Below are positions 22,544-34,760 of a stretch of 64,000 nucleotides of DNA, in pieces. Each line of letters opens with the position of its first letter. The stretch's first letter is position 1. The DNA comes from Arachis hypogaea (Eukaryota; Streptophyta; Magnoliopsida; Fabales; Fabaceae). The stretch is from contig NC_092054.1 in the NCBI RefSeq assembly GCF_003086295.3, positions 40,245,294-40,309,293 of the forward strand. Reading direction: 5' to 3'. A program made the position numbers and the translations under genes. The notes below the pieces were generated by a model. It was not told the origin of the DNA and made no database searches. It saw only the letters and a list, made by a program, of their open reading frames with translations.

Positions 22544-24152
22544 TTATGATGGCTCAATTTCACTGGTGTAAAATTCATCAAATTCCTCCTCATGTGTGGG
22601 AGCATATCCAAGACCAAGTTTGTTTGAATCGGATTTGGTTTTTGATGAAGAAGCCACAAATTTCATAGAGAAATCATTAAAAACTCCACTTTCCTTGGTT
22701 ACATAACCTAAACCAGATTTTTCAAACAATGGTCTTTGACTTGCAAGTAATTCTTCTAAATTACTAGAACTTTGAGCAAATTTTGCCAAATCATCATTCA
22801 GTCTTTTAATCATTTCATTTAATCTTTCGTTTTCAGTAATAAGCTCTTAAGAAGGATCCACAATGTGCTTTCCCATTAATTTTTCAAGTTCAGATTTTAA
22901 AAATCTGTTTTCTTCAATAATATCCAAAGCACATTCAATTTCCTTCATTTTTCTCTCAAAAAATCATTTTCAGCTTTCAACATATCTTTTTCAGATTTGC
23001 ATTTAGTGTACTTATCCAACAGTTTTGAGGAATTTAGTGTAAGATCATCAATTATAGCATGTAAAACATCTATGGACAAGTCATAATAATTTACCTCATC
23101 AAGATGATCATTACCAGCCATGAAGCAGATTTTAACTTCACCTTTAGAATCTTCTTCCTCATTCGAGTCATTCTCAAGTTCCTCCCAAGATGCCATGAGC
23201 ACTCTCTTCTTTTCTTTCTTCCCTTTGTCCTCCTTCTTGAGCTTCGGATAGTTTAGCTTAAAATGTCCAGCTTCCTTGCAATGATGACAAGTCACCTTGC
23301 TCAAGTCCATCTTGTGTTCCTTTGAGCTTGAACCCTTGTACTCGCCTTTGTTCTTCATCATCCTTCTAAATCTCTTCCCAAAAAAATGAGTTCATCATCT
23401 GAAATACCATCACTAGACTCACTCTTTTTTCATTCTATTTTTGACTTGAGGGCTATTTCTTTTTACTTTGAGTCCGGGTTTGTGTGTGTGACTTAATAGG
23501 CAAGGAGTTTTTCTCTCAACTCATCATATGTTATAGGGCCTAGATTATTGCTCTCGGCTAGGACAGTGGCAGTAGCTTCCCATTCCTTTGTGAGGCTTCT
23601 AAGGATTTTTCTCACTAGGATTTGTTCTGAGTAGTTTGTACCCATAGCATCAAGGTTGTTGATTATGATTGAGAATCTCTCAAACACTTCATCAATGCTT
23701 TCTCTATCCTTCATATTAAACATCTCGTACTCTTTTCACAGCATATCAATCCTCGTTTCTTTGAATTGTTTAGTGCCTTCGTGTGTAACCTGGAGTTTCT
23801 CCCAGATTTCTTTGGCTGTCTTGCATCTAGACACCTTTCGGTACTCTTCAAAGATGATAGCATAGTGAAAAAGGTTGATGGCTTTAGCATTCAGCTCCAT
23901 TTTCTTCTTGTCGTCATCATTCCATTCAGCTTCTTCTTTTGGAGTCATCATTCCATCAGCACTTGTTTTTGTTAGAATCTTGGGACCGCATACAACAATC
24001 TTCCACGTGTTGTAGTTAATGGATTGAATAAAGATCATCATCCTCTCTTTTCAGTAGGCATAGTTCTTTTCGTTGAACAAGGGAGGCCTATTGTTTGACT
24101 GGCTTTCAGTTAGAGTGTAGGCAACTGTAGTTGTGCCCAAGTTGTTCGCCAT
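22544..24152 (-). pseudogene. Copia gag polyprotein, decayed
   Basis: Starts M-A-N-N-L-G, as many legume copia gags do. A Trp codon in Y-A-Y-W-K has become TGA near 24051. Then follow the UBN2-type gag domain (W-E-K-L-Q-V-T-H-E-G-T, E-S-I-D-E-V-F-E-R-F), more stops, and a zinc knuckle C-H-H-C-K-E-A-G-H-F-K-L-N-Y in which the last Cys is Tyr. The Lys/Glu-rich coiled region to 22544 lies in several frames. Clearly non-functional. Confidence 0.8.
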
Positions 24153-24217
24153 TGGACCTTTATTCCAAGCGGTGAAGCTTGATTCTTGAGACCAAGGCTC
24201 TAATACTAATTGAAGGT

Positions 24218-25841
24218 TGTAGAAGGCTTAGAAAATGGAGAGTTGAATCTATGACCTTCTTTTATGTTACTGAAATAACCCTTTAAAATAGACTTTCAAT
24301 TCTGATTCTGTTTGAACTCAGCAGCGGAAAATTTATGAGACAATTTCATTTTGTCTCATGAATAAAAGAAAATAGAACAGAGAAGGGAAGAGAGAAGCTG
24401 ACACCATCATGTATCCTGGTTCGGTTGCCTTGTGCAACACAACCTTCGTCTAGTCTCCACCACAACAGTGGTAGAATTTTCACTATAGTTAAAGTATTAC
24501 ATACACCAATTCCACAGGATTGACACAATCCTTTCACTCTCAAGTTATACCGTAACTTGACTTGGTTATGCTAATACCTAACTCTTCACTCTTAGTGCTC
24601 ACCCAACTAAGAAAGGGGTACCTCACTGGTACAAGATACAAGACACAGAATCAACCTAAAGAAATCTGAAATCACTCTAGGCTTTTCTCTCAAGTGTTTC
24701 TCTCTGCCTCTTTCCACTCATAGGTTTTTTCAATGACTCTCTCATTCAACCTTTTACCTCAAGAAATTACAGAAAGATAAACATTGAAAAAAAAATTACA
24801 ATCTGTAAAACATGAAAGAGATTAATGCTTCAACAGCCTCTTTGCTATGTGATAAACCAGATTTGCTTGCCTCTGATTTAGTTCTTCATTCTGCCGGAAT
24901 GCTCCTTTGACTAGGAAGTACTGTCCAAGTTGATGAACTTCTTCAGAGAGCTATTCTCAAAACATGAACCTCAAAACATTGGTTATCTCTCCTTTTTTTT
25001 TTTTTTGAATGATGAAAAATCTTCTTTTGTATCTTCTTGCATGTTGCTAAGTTGCTCTCTCCTAGGTCAACCCTTGAGCTGTGTGCTTTACCAACTCACC
25101 ATGTCACTTTTTCAGTTAATCATCAAAATAGGAACTTTGGTTCTGACCCTTTTTTTTTTACCGAAAGTCACAGGAAAGCAGAAACAAATATTTTCAATGG
25201 TAAACCCAGATCTTAGCCATTGAAACACTACTTGGTCTCTAAGACACATATTTGACCATAGATTTACAGCAGTATTGATCAGAAGTCATCTTTCCCATGT
25301 ATCCCAATTTGGAGTGGCAGAGAGTTGAAGATGAAGAGAAGAAAATGAGATGCATGTAGAAGGAAATAAATCACCTTTAGCTTCTGACTTTTCTTGATAC
25401 AGTTTGATGTGGGTGATTAGACCTCAACCTTTCTTGTTTAACCTTCTCTTTCTTTCTTCTTCGGTGAATAGCTTAAGAACTAAGTTCTCTCTCACTTCTC
25501 TGATTTCTGACCAAGAGGGAAAAAGGTGCACGTTACTTTTGGTGAAAGCAAATTGGAGGGATTTGCTTGAGAGATGCAATCGGGCTTGGATCGGTTATCA
25601 TTCATGCAACCCATTTGATTTCTTTAGCCTATCTGATTTCATTGCTTTTGATTCCTTTGGGATGTTATTGATTTGTAGCCCACCAGCCTTGTTTTTATTT
25701 TCCATCCAATTGGTCTGCTGTTGTATATTAATTTTTGGCCTGCATCACTCAACCAGAATAATCAAAAACTAATTGGATAATTAGCCCAATAATCTAATAT
25801 TTGTCATCATCAATTATGTTAGTTAATTTCTTAACTCAACA
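24218..25841 (-). repeat. 5' LTR of the copia element (1624 bp)
   Basis: On the minus strand it starts TGTTGAGTTAAGAAATTAAC (25841) and ends CTTCTACA (24218), just before the primer site. The start matches legume SIRE/Maximus-type LTRs as I know them. The flank beyond is ATTAT (25842-25846); no partner can be checked because the 3' end is lost. Confidence 0.7.
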
Positions 25842-26715
25842 ATTATCAAACTCATATTAGTTTATGTAGACATCCGATGATCATGCCTAAGCCAATAATT
25901 TGATTTATATTACAAAAAAATTTATAAATCATAGTAGCAAAAACAATAACATGCAACATCATCACATTAATCAATAACAAAAATTAAAACATAAGCAGCC
26001 AAAAAAAAGAATAAAGAAAGGGAAAGAAGAGGTGGAGCAGATCGGCAGAGCAGAAGGAAGAAGCAGGCCGCCAGAGTGGAGGAAAGTAGAAGCACATGCA
26101 CGAGAGGAGGCGCCACGACGGCCCAAAAGCAAATTGACGAAAGGGGGAGATGGCGACAAAAGAGGCAACGCCCGCAGCATTAGAGCAGCCTAAGCACAAG
26201 AACGGGAGAGGAACCCTAGAATTGCATATTGTAGAGCTATAGGTTAGGGTATGATTGGGTAATAATTAAGGTAGCGAAAATCGCCGGACGAGGTAGGGAA
26301 TAGTAGAATTTCCATCCAAGCACGTGGAATCGCGGACCGAGCCGCTTCCACCGCATCAAACTTGGCTGCTCAAAGAGGGAAAAAATTGGAGCCTATCGGT
26401 GTCAGTGACATTTAACTTGTCTCGCAGTTGAGGTAGTACTCGGGGTTCGTGAAATCCTCCGGTATCACTCCGGCTGGGACTGGTAGTCGGGGGCAGAGCT
26501 GTGATGGTGGTGGTGTAGTCGTCAGAAATTGTGGGGCAGAGATGGTCTGCCTCCCACTGCTTGTCGATGCATTGAGATGATGAAGGAGGAGAAGGAAGAT
26601 GAATCAGTAGTTGAGATGATGAAGAAAAGCACGATGTTTTCTTGGATGAAGAAGATGAATTAACGAAGGAAGGTTGTTTAACTTAAGCTCACATTCTGTT
26701 TTTTATTTATTTAAT
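25842..26715. other. Intergenic DNA with a short minus-strand coding remnant
   Basis: On the minus strand 26572-26412 reads as a continuous Pro-rich peptide ending V-P-A-G-V-I-P-E-D-F-T-N-P-E-Y-Y-L-N and a stop, with low-complexity E/K-rich DNA around it. It looks like a last exon or gene fragment; family not recognised. No other gene seen. Confidence 0.35.
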
Positions 26716-26960
26716 GGTCTAAACGGTCCTGAAAATTATTTCGAAAGACAACGAGGTCCTTATGAAAAAAAAATATCATTTTTGGTCTCTAATCTTTATT
26801 TTTATGGGACTGGTTAGCCCCTGTGTCAATGTTTTTTTTTTTTTTGGCACAGGGGCTAATCAGTCCCATAAAAGTAAAATATCAGGGGCCAAAAAGGGTT
26901 TTTTTTTTTTTGTTTAGGAACCTTGTAGTCCCTTCGAGGTAATTGTTAGGGGTCAAGTAG
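26716..26960. mobile_element. Fold-back MITE with long inverted arms
   Basis: The left arm (to about 26828) and right arm (from 26846) are inverted copies around a T run; the inner 25 bp, TTTTATGGGACTGGTTAGCC continuing to CCCTGTG, pair almost perfectly, the outer arms with more mismatches. Non-coding. Confidence 0.75.
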
Positions 26961-27125
26961 GGTGTTCACCCTTTATTTAATGTTAAACACCAAAAACGCC
27001 CCGTGTTGAAATCCTGACAATAATGATCCCACTTTTATTATTAATAAAAATAACTTTTAATAATTAAAAAAATGCACAAAATATCCAATCATCAAGAGAG
27101 ATATTATGTGACAAACGTGGCATAG

Positions 27126-27561
27126 TGAGCACTCTAATACAAGCAATTCTATTAAGGGGAAGTTAGTTACAGGGCAGAGACACATAGCTGCTTACACACC
27201 TCCTTCAGACGTGTGTAGAAACATGAGAGGACACATCATAAAAACCAAATGGAAGGATTATGCAGGGTAGCTTGAGCCTGATATAGTTTCATTCTAGCAT
27301 TTTGTTCCTCCCTCTTCTGGTTATATCAAATTTCTTGTATCTATTCTAATTAATTCTTCTTTTCGTCCAGGTCCTCATGCACGACGAGCATTACTGCGTT
27401 TTCTACTTTACTTTCTTTTCTTAGTTCATATCACTGTTTCATTGGTTTATTTTGTCTTCAAGTAATACTACCAATTCATATAGCTCCAATTTCCTTGTAA
27501 TTATTATTCTGAATCATCAATACAACATCACTTTTTCATCTGCATTATTAAGTACCTTCCA
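27126..27561 (+). repeat. 5' LTR of chromovirus
   Basis: TG...CA ends, followed by TTTGGTGCTTTCATTACC, the usual primer-site region sequence of many legume gypsy elements, then the gag ATG at 27580. It starts just 3 bp inside the inner edge of the left MULE inverted end. Confidence 0.82.
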
Positions 27562-28499
27562 TTTGGTGCTTTCATTACCATGGCAGACAACACCAAAATG
27601 AAGGGTTTAGAGACGGATGTCAATAAGCTATTTTAGATGATGGAGGAGAATAGATCTGAACGTGCTTGATTGAAGGAAGCAACAGATCTGAAATTCGAGT
27701 CTCTCCAAGCCTCCATTTTCTAAATCGCTATAAGTCATCTCAGGCTCGATCGGTTGTTTTAGGTTCTCACCATGGAATGAACTCTGGAGGGGATCCTTCT
27801 TGGCACAGAACTACGCAACCTAGGAAGGTAAAGTGCGACTTGGCCAAATTTGATGGATATGATGCCTTAGCTTAGATATTTTCTGTTGATCAATATTTTG
27901 AGCTCTTCTGGGTTCCTGAGGAGGAACAAGTGAGTTTCGCTGTGATGCACATGTCGGGTATGGCAATCCCCTAGTTTCAGATGACGTAGCATACATCCCC
28001 CATTCGTTCTTGGACCCAACTGAAGAGATCAATTGAAATTGAGTTTGGTCCTTCGCTGTTTGAATCGCCGAAGAACTTCTTTTCAAACTCCAACAGCAAG
28101 GGTTGGTTTCCGATTATTATGCAGAATTTGTGGCATTGGCTAACAGATCCCACATTGATCCCCTGGGTGCCTTGAAGGATTGTTTCATTAGTGGGTTACA
28201 ACAGGACATTAGGCGCAAGGTTGAGGCGCAATGTCTGATGACAAGTCATCTTAGGCTAGTTTCACAAGTCTTTTTCATCTATTTTACTTGGTTTTCATGC
28301 ATTTCTGAGGTAATTGTGGATGAGAAATTCATGTTTGTCTTGGATCAATCAAACACTGTTATTTTTATGCATTTTCATGATATTTTTGTAAGATTTAGTT
28401 GATGTTATGAATGATGCAAAATCTTGTGATTTAGCAAGGGTTTGATGCATGTGCTTGGTTGATGATAGGTGAAGCAAAGAGCCCTAGAGCAAGGAGGAA

Positions 28500-29335
28500 G
28501 TCATTGAAGGCGTTGCCAACTCAAAACAGGGCGCTACCAACGCCTTCCTTACTAAGAAAATTGAAGACGTTTCTAACTTGGCTATTCAAGCTAGCAACGC
28601 CCTCTTCACTCCAACATTGAAGACGTTGCCAACTTGAGAATTCAAGTTAGCAATGCCTTCAATACTCCATCATTGAACAAGTTGTAACTTGGCTCTCCAA
28701 GTTAGCAATGCCCTCCCATTCTTACATTACCAATCCTTCACTAATTCAACTATGAACACGTTGCTAACTTGGCTTTTCAAGTTAGCAACGCCTTCTATTT
28801 TTAACATGAGAGGATGGTAATCAATATGAGGAAGGCGTTGGCAACTTGATTTCTCAAGTTAGCAACGCCTTCTTTCATTCAGCATGGGAGGATGGAAACT
28901 AATTGTGAAGGCTTTGGCTTGAAATCTCAAGTTAGCAACGCCTTCCTTAACTTGATATGGAGGTTGGATGGCAAAATTATGAAGGCATTGGCAACTTAGA
29001 ACTCAAGTTAGCAACGCCAATGATTCTGGTTCATAGAAATGCAATGAAGGATGTCACTAATTCATGTTTACAAGTGCCAATGTATCCTTCCAGGAGGGCA
29101 TTAAACATGTTGCCAACTTGGAAAACCAAGTTAGCAACACCATTGAAACTTTGGCTCCAGGAAGAACATGAACACGTTGCTAACTTAGAGTCCAAGTTAG
29201 CAACGCCTTTGCAAGATTTTGGCTTCCTGGGAGTAGAAGAACATGTTGCTAACTTGGAAACCAAGTTAGCAATGCCTTCACTAAGTTTCAACCCAGGGAG
29301 AATAACACACACGTTGCTAACTTGCAAAATATGAA
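28500..29335. repeat. Array of AAGTTAGCAACGCC / GGCGTTGCTAACTT inverted repeats
   Basis: More than a dozen copies of GTTGCTAACTTG and CAAGTTAGCAACGCC in head-to-head pairs, for example around 29110-29135 and 29240-29275. Each pair can form a long hairpin. Confidence 0.88.
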
Positions 29336-29384
29336 GGCGTGTGTGTCAATAACGTGCCCAATATGGAGCTTGGAAAATTTTGTT

Positions 29385-29585
29385 GCTGTGCATACGTACG
29401 ACCCAGTGTGCGTACGCACAAGGAGGTTTTTGCTGCCATACGTGCGTAAAAGATGAAGAGCGCGTACGCGCAAGGAGATTTGTTGTTGCCGTGCGTACAC
29501 GTGACCTTATATGCGTACGCACGAGAGGAGTTTTAAGCCAGCATGCGTCCGTACGACCTAGTGTGCGTACGCACAAGAGAAGACG
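29385..29585. repeat. Array of TGCGTACGCA palindromes
   Basis: Five or more units of GTGCGTACGCACAAGGAG type within 200 bp, directly after the first array and about 90-300 bp before the TATA box. Confidence 0.85.
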
Positions 29586-31282
29586 CCCAAATTTGAGTCC
29601 CAAGTCCAACAAAGCCCATTTCCTAATCCGGAAAGCATGGTTGAAGGCCTCTCAAGGAGCCAAAGGACTAGTATAAATAGGAAAGAGTTTTGTACTTGAG
29701 GGGACTTTTGACTCTATTTTTGGAGAGCATATACTTGACATCAATTTTATTTTGTTTGTAGCTTTCATTTACTTTTCTGAATTTCCATTCTTCTTCTTGG
29801 TACTTAGTTTAATTTTCATTCTTGCAATTTCTAAGTTGTAATTGGAGCTATGATTCACTAAACCCCATTTTCACTAGGGGGAGGAGCTCTGTTTGTTTGA
29901 ATGAATTGATATCTCTTCTTTTCTTCTCAATTCAAGTGGGTTTTTCTAAGAGAGAACTCTTGCTCTTCACAGATTCAATTACTATTGAGATAAGGATTGA
30001 ATCTATTTGAATTATGTGAGGAACTTGAGAAAGGAGTCACAGAATTCAGTTTAGAGTTCATCCTTTCATAATTCTCTTGATTGATATACTTTGGGTTGGT
30101 ATGTGAGATGTAACCACCCTTGGTTGAGATCCTGAGAGTTGTGTGGCATGAAGGATTAGCTATTGAACTTCATCTCTTCTCTTGACCAATTAGATCACGA
30201 GAGTGGCAATTGATTGTGTTGAGAGAAATTGAGTCACCAAGAGATTGGGACTCAATTATTCACAATCCGCCATGGATCTATCCCCATGATTGAGAAGGAA
30301 TTGATCATCATCAATTCATGAGAATTTACACCTCTGATCCCTAGTGATCTCCTCCATCATTGATTCTCATTTCTATTGCTCTTTAGTTATTTTGAGTACC
30401 TATCACCCAACTCCCTTTTTTATCTTCTTGCAATTTATCATTCCGCCATTTACATTCAGCTTTTAATTACTTGTAATTTACTTTTCCGCTGTTTACACTT
30501 CCGTCTTTACTTTCCAGCAATTTACTTCTCATGCAATTTAAGTTTCTTGCCATTTAAGTTTTTGTCAAATTATTTTCAACACTTTAAACTCCTTGCACTT
30601 TATATTCAGTTAATCACATTTCACTCAAATCAAAAATTGTTTGCTTAACTAGACATATCACTGCACTAAAGTTGCTTAATCCATCAATCCTCGTGGGATC
30701 GACCTCACTCTCAGTGAGTTTTATTACTTGATGCGACCCGTTATACTTGCCGGTAGTTATTCGGATTAATTTTTCCGTATCAATGTCCGCCTTCCTTGAT
30801 GAGGGAGGTGAGCTTGGCTCATTTATACAAGGACAAGTTCTCCCCCAATGCGAGTACTACTATGGCGTCAGCCTTGTTCCGCTCTGTTAACTCTCAGACC
30901 CTGGATTTAACTCAACCTAATCCTTCTCTACGTACAGGCTCACCTCTATTACTTCCAGTGCCATCCCAATGATCTTCCACTTCTTCTCCACGAAATCCAT
31001 TTCGCAGGTTATCCACATCTGATATTCAACCTAAGAGAGCCAAAGGCTTGTGTTATCGGTCGATGAGAAGTACACGGGTCTTCATAAATGCCCAAATCGA
31101 CACTTCATGTTATTTCATCTTGAAGAATATGAAGCTCCGTGTGTGGAACAGCAAGCTGTGATTAAAGAAGTAGTAGATCCTTTACTCCATACCCTTAAGC
31201 AACAAGTAACTGACCATCACCTATCCTACAATGCCATGCATGGTACCTCTGGTTCGTCCACTATCCAAATCAGAGCTATCCT

Positions 31283-31795
31283 TTAAGGGTTAGAGGTTTG
31301 GGCTCTATTGGATGGAGGCAACTCTGATAGTTTCCTCCAGCCTCGAATAGCCAAATTCTTGAACATCCCAGTGCAGCCTGCCCTCGTGTGAGGTTGATAG
31401 TGGAAATTTTTGGCATCATGGATGTTGAGGGTTATATTCTTTCTCTGGAGGTCACAATGAGCGAGTGCAAAGTCAATATTCCACATGTCTTTGTACTACA
31501 TGTTGCTAGAGGTGACTTGGTGATCGTTTCCCCTTGGTTCAAGAAATTGAAAATGCACATTGTGGACTATGATGCTGCTTTTCTTCGATTCCTTCATAAT
31601 GGTGAGTTTGTTACAATGCATGGTGAGAAGAACTCCACCTCGGAGCAAGCTCAGTATCACCACATTCGATGTCTTCTCAACATTGATGCAATTGATGAAA
31701 TCTTCACAGTAGAAGTTCAGCAACCTGCACAGAATCCAGTCATTCCCCTGCCGTTTTCTATTACCATGGAGCCTGTTTTTGCTGAACTCCTCTAG
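31283..31795 (+). pseudogene. Chromovirus aspartic protease
   Basis: W-A-L-L-D-G-G-N-S-D-S-F near 31300 sits where the active site L-x-D-S/T-G-A-T/S-x-x-F should be, with Gly for Ser/Thr. The frame then shifts to 31388-31795 with I-F-G-I-M-D-V-E-G-Y and D-L-V-I-V-S-P-W-F. Broken by at least one shift. Confidence 0.65.
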
Positions 31796-33133
31796 AAGTA
31801 TCAAATAGTGTTTCAACAACCTACAGGACTTCCCCCACAAAGATTGCATGATCACTCTATTCCTTTGGTAGAGGGGGCAGTACCAATTCGGGTTAGACTG
31901 TACCGATACCCTCACCACCATAAGACTCAAATTGAGTGCATGATTCAAGAGATGCTTAAGGATGGCATCATTCAGCCAACCCATAGCCCCTTCTCATCGC
32001 AAATCCTTTTGGTAAAAAAAAAAAAGACGGCTCTTGGAGATTCTGTACTGACTACCGTGCTTTAAATAATATTACAGTCAAGGATCAATTTCCCATTCTC
32101 ATAGTGGATAAACTTCTCGATGAGTTGTTTGGTGCAAAAATTTTCTCAAAGTTGGATCTCAGATTAGGTTATCACCAGAATTTGGTGAAGCCGGAGGATA
32201 GATACAAGACCACATTTCGCACACATCAAGGACATTACGAGTGGCTAGTAATTCCATTTGGATTAACGAATGCACCAGCCACCTTCCAACATCTTATGAA
32301 CGATATCTTTCGGCCATTATTAAGAAAGTTTGTCCTTGTGATCTTCGATGACATATTGATCTACAGCCCTTCTACTTCTCAACACTTAGAACATTTGGAG
32401 ATCGTGTTGCAAACATTACAGAAGGAATCCTTATTTGCCAAGATATCAAAATGCTTGTTTGTTGTGTCCAAAATTGACTATCTGGGTCACACCATCACTA
32501 AGAAGGATGTTCACATGGAGAAGGATATAGTTTAGGCTGTAATAGCTTGGCCGATACCAGAGAACCTCAAACAACTTCGGAAAATTTCTTGGGTTGACAG
32601 GTTACTATAGGCACTTCATCAAAGGCTACGCTTTTCTTGCATCTCCTCTCACGGATTTATTGAAGCAAGATGCCTTCTAGTGGAGCTCAGTTGCTACTCA
32701 TGCCTTCGAGTCATTGAAAAAGGCAATTACTTTCGAACCAGTTTTAGCTCTTCCCAACTTTGATCAACCTTTTCTAGTGGAGACTGATGCTTCTAGTACA
32801 GGAATTGGAGCGGTACTTTTACGAGATAAACACCACATAGCCTTCTTTTCTAAGAAATTATCTACTAACAATTAATGCCATTCAGCTTATGCCTGGGAAT
32901 TCTATGCGATGACTGAAGCGGTAGCCAAGTTCTCCCATTACTTATTGGGGAATAAATTCATTATACGTACGGATCAGCAAAGCTTAAAGACTCTGGGAGA
33001 TCAGATCTTGCACACCTCTGACCAGTAAAGGTGGATACACAAGCTCATGGTGTATGACTTTGAGATTCAATATAAACCTGGTAAGGAGAATATTGCTATT
33101 GATGCCCTTTCACGTAGCTTCATGGCTGCTTGA
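31796..33133 (+). pseudogene. Chromovirus reverse transcriptase and RNase H
   Basis: RT starts near V-P-I-R-V-R-L-Y-R-Y and is frameshifted at the A11 run 32016-32026. It resumes with L-D-L-R-L-G-Y-H-Q, F-G-L-T-N-A-P-A-T-F-Q and the catalytic I-F-D-D-I-L-I-Y-S (near 32342). A TAG follows at 32533. RNase H: V-E-T-D-A-S-S-T-G-I-G-A-V-L near 32780, stops near 32875 and 33027, and I-A-I-D-A-L-S-R-S near 33095. Confidence 0.85.
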
Positions 33134-33169
33134 TCTTGCCCGAAACTGGAATGGTTCAATACATTGAAG

Positions 33170-34070
33170 AGCAAAATTGAGGTTGATAACGAACTGAATG
33201 AGCTTCGGGAGAATTCTGAGAAAGGCTCACCTAAGGACCCCAACTATTCTGTTCAGAATGGGGTTCTATTATGGAGGAATAGGTTGGTGGTTCCAAAAGG
33301 GGGTTATTGATGCAAGCAATTTTGCACGAATACCATGATGGCATGATTGAAGGACATTCCGGCATTGCCAAGACTATGGAATGGATTTGTTCTACCTTTA
33401 ATTGGCCAAATATGCAGAGTTATAAGAGCTTATGTTCTTTCTTGCTCCACTTGCCAGTTCACCAAAAGAGAGGCTCGACTACCTGCACGGTTGCTCCAAC
33501 CTCTCCCAATACCATCACAGGTGTGGGAGGCTATCTTCATGGATTTCATCACAGCTCTTCCACAGTCTTATGGGTATACGGTCATTATGGTGGTTATTGA
33601 TAGATTGACAAAATTTTCTCATTTTATACCCTCGAAACATGACTTTGATAGCCGTTCAGTGGCAGAGGCATTCATCAAGAATATTGTCAAACTCTATTGT
33701 CTCGGATAGGGACCGGATCTTTATGAGTCACTTTTGGCAGAGATTATTTATGTTGCAAGGCACTACTTTATCCATGAGCTCAGCATACCACCCACAAACG
33801 AACAGCAAAGTGAAGTCATGAATAAGACATTAGAGATGTATCTTCATTGCTTCTGTTTCGTGAATCCCAGGTTATGGTTCGATATGCTACCTTGGGCCCA
33901 GTATTGGTATAACACTTCTCACTACAGAAGCATCAAAATGTCTCCTTACATGGCTCTATATGGTCGTGCCTCCCCAAATCTCATTAGATATGAGTTCTCT
34001 CATGTTGATGAACCGCCATTACAAGAGTTGCTAACCGATTAGGACACGCTGCTTGAATAGCTTAAGGCCA
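33170..34070 (+). pseudogene. Chromovirus integrase
   Basis: H-D-G-M-I-E-G-H-S-G and C-S-T-C-Q form the HHCC zinc finger (33330-33470). The core has F-M-D-F-I-T-A-L-P, then D-R-D-R-I-F after a frameshift near 33706, and the H-P-Q-T-N/N-E-Q region before the catalytic Glu. At least three frame changes and a stop at 34040. Confidence 0.8.
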
Positions 34071-34093
34071 ATCTCAATCGTGCCCAACAATAT

Positions 34094-34760
34094 ATGAAAA
34101 CATTTGCTGATAAAAATTGTCAGGATGTTGAATTTCAAGAGAATAATATGGTACTAGTTCGTTTACAACCTTATCGCCAACACTTAGTGGCTTTAAGAAA
34201 AAATCAGAAGTTGAAAATGAGATACTTTGGACCATTTCGCATTGTCAAGAAACTTAGCTCGGTGGCTTATAGACTCGAACTTCCTCCAGAGACCAAGATT
34301 CATAATGTGTTCCACATTTCAGTGATAAAAAGATTCTGCGGGGATAACACTAATTAGTACTTGCCATTGCCTCTACAGACTAGTGACAAGGGTTCTATAT
34401 CTGAGCCTTCTTGAGTTCTGAGAGTTTGCACCATTCTCAAACATGAAAAACCAGAACAATGTCCATGTGCAGTGGGGAATTAGAGACACTGCAAAAACAT
34501 CATGGGAACCAGTTGTAGCTGTGACTAAACTATACCATGCTCTCAACCTGGAGGACAAGGTTGATCTAAATAAAGAAGGTAATGTAAGAAAGAAAATAAC
34601 AGAATTGGATGGGAGTGAGCACTCTAATGCAAGAAATTCTACTAAGGAGAAGTTAGTTACAAAGCAGAGACATGTGGCTGCTGACCCACCTCCTTCAGAC
34701 GTGCATAGAAGCATGAGAGGACGCATCATAAATACCAAATGGAAGGATTATGCAGGGTAG
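34094..34760 (+). pseudogene. Integrase tail and chromodomain-like C-terminus, running into the 3' LTR
   Basis: N-M-V-L-V-R-L-Q-P-Y and L-K-M-R-Y-F-G-P-F-R-I, H-N-V-F-H-I-S-V are the usual integrase end. After a stop and shift, 34443-34760 has V-Q-W-x8-S-W-E-P and L-N-L-E-D-K-V, the chromodomain pattern of plant chromoviruses. Its last 48 codons (to W-K-D-Y-A-G) lie inside the 3' LTR, and the same residues are encoded in the 5' LTR near 27260. Confidence 0.75.

Larger units (their letters stand above)
21975..25841 (-). mobile_element. Ty1/copia retrotransposon on minus strand, 5' LTR, gag and start of pol only
   Basis: Read on the minus strand: LTR (25841 down to 24218), degenerate Met-tRNA primer site (TTAGTATTAGAGCC at about 24206-24193), gag (24152 down to about 22544), then a protease start with W-Y-L-D-S-G-C-L-R-H-M-T at about 22056-22020. 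The element ends near 21975 with no integrase, RT or 3' LTR, so it is 3'-truncated. Confidence 0.8.
28236..30782 (+). repeat. Solo LTR (2547 bp) with ATGTC target duplication
   Basis: Starts TGATGACAAGTCATCTTAGG and ends TTTCCGTATCA. ATGTC occurs directly on both sides (28231-28235 and 30783-30787), and chromovirus gag continues on both sides. There is only one LTR start, one TATA box (GTATAAATAGGA near 29670) and one end, so the internal part was lost by LTR-LTR recombination. Related to the LTR at 11655. Confidence 0.9.
27580..31040 (+). pseudogene. Chromovirus gag, split by solo LTR
   Basis: The N-terminus is M-A-D-N-T-K-M-K-G. The frame has stops near 27634 and 27669. L-A-K-F-D-G-Y-D-A, W-F-x-F-F (degenerate) and L-F-C-F-I-S-G-L-Q-Q-D-I (28160-28230) are typical gag words. 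It resumes at 30788 after the solo LTR with E-V-S-L-A-H-L-Y and runs to about 31040. Confidence 0.7.

Noticed and set aside
28236..30782. Complete retrotransposon and not a solo LTR
   Set aside because: Only one LTR start, one TATA box and one end between the ATGTC duplications, and no primer site or coding region.
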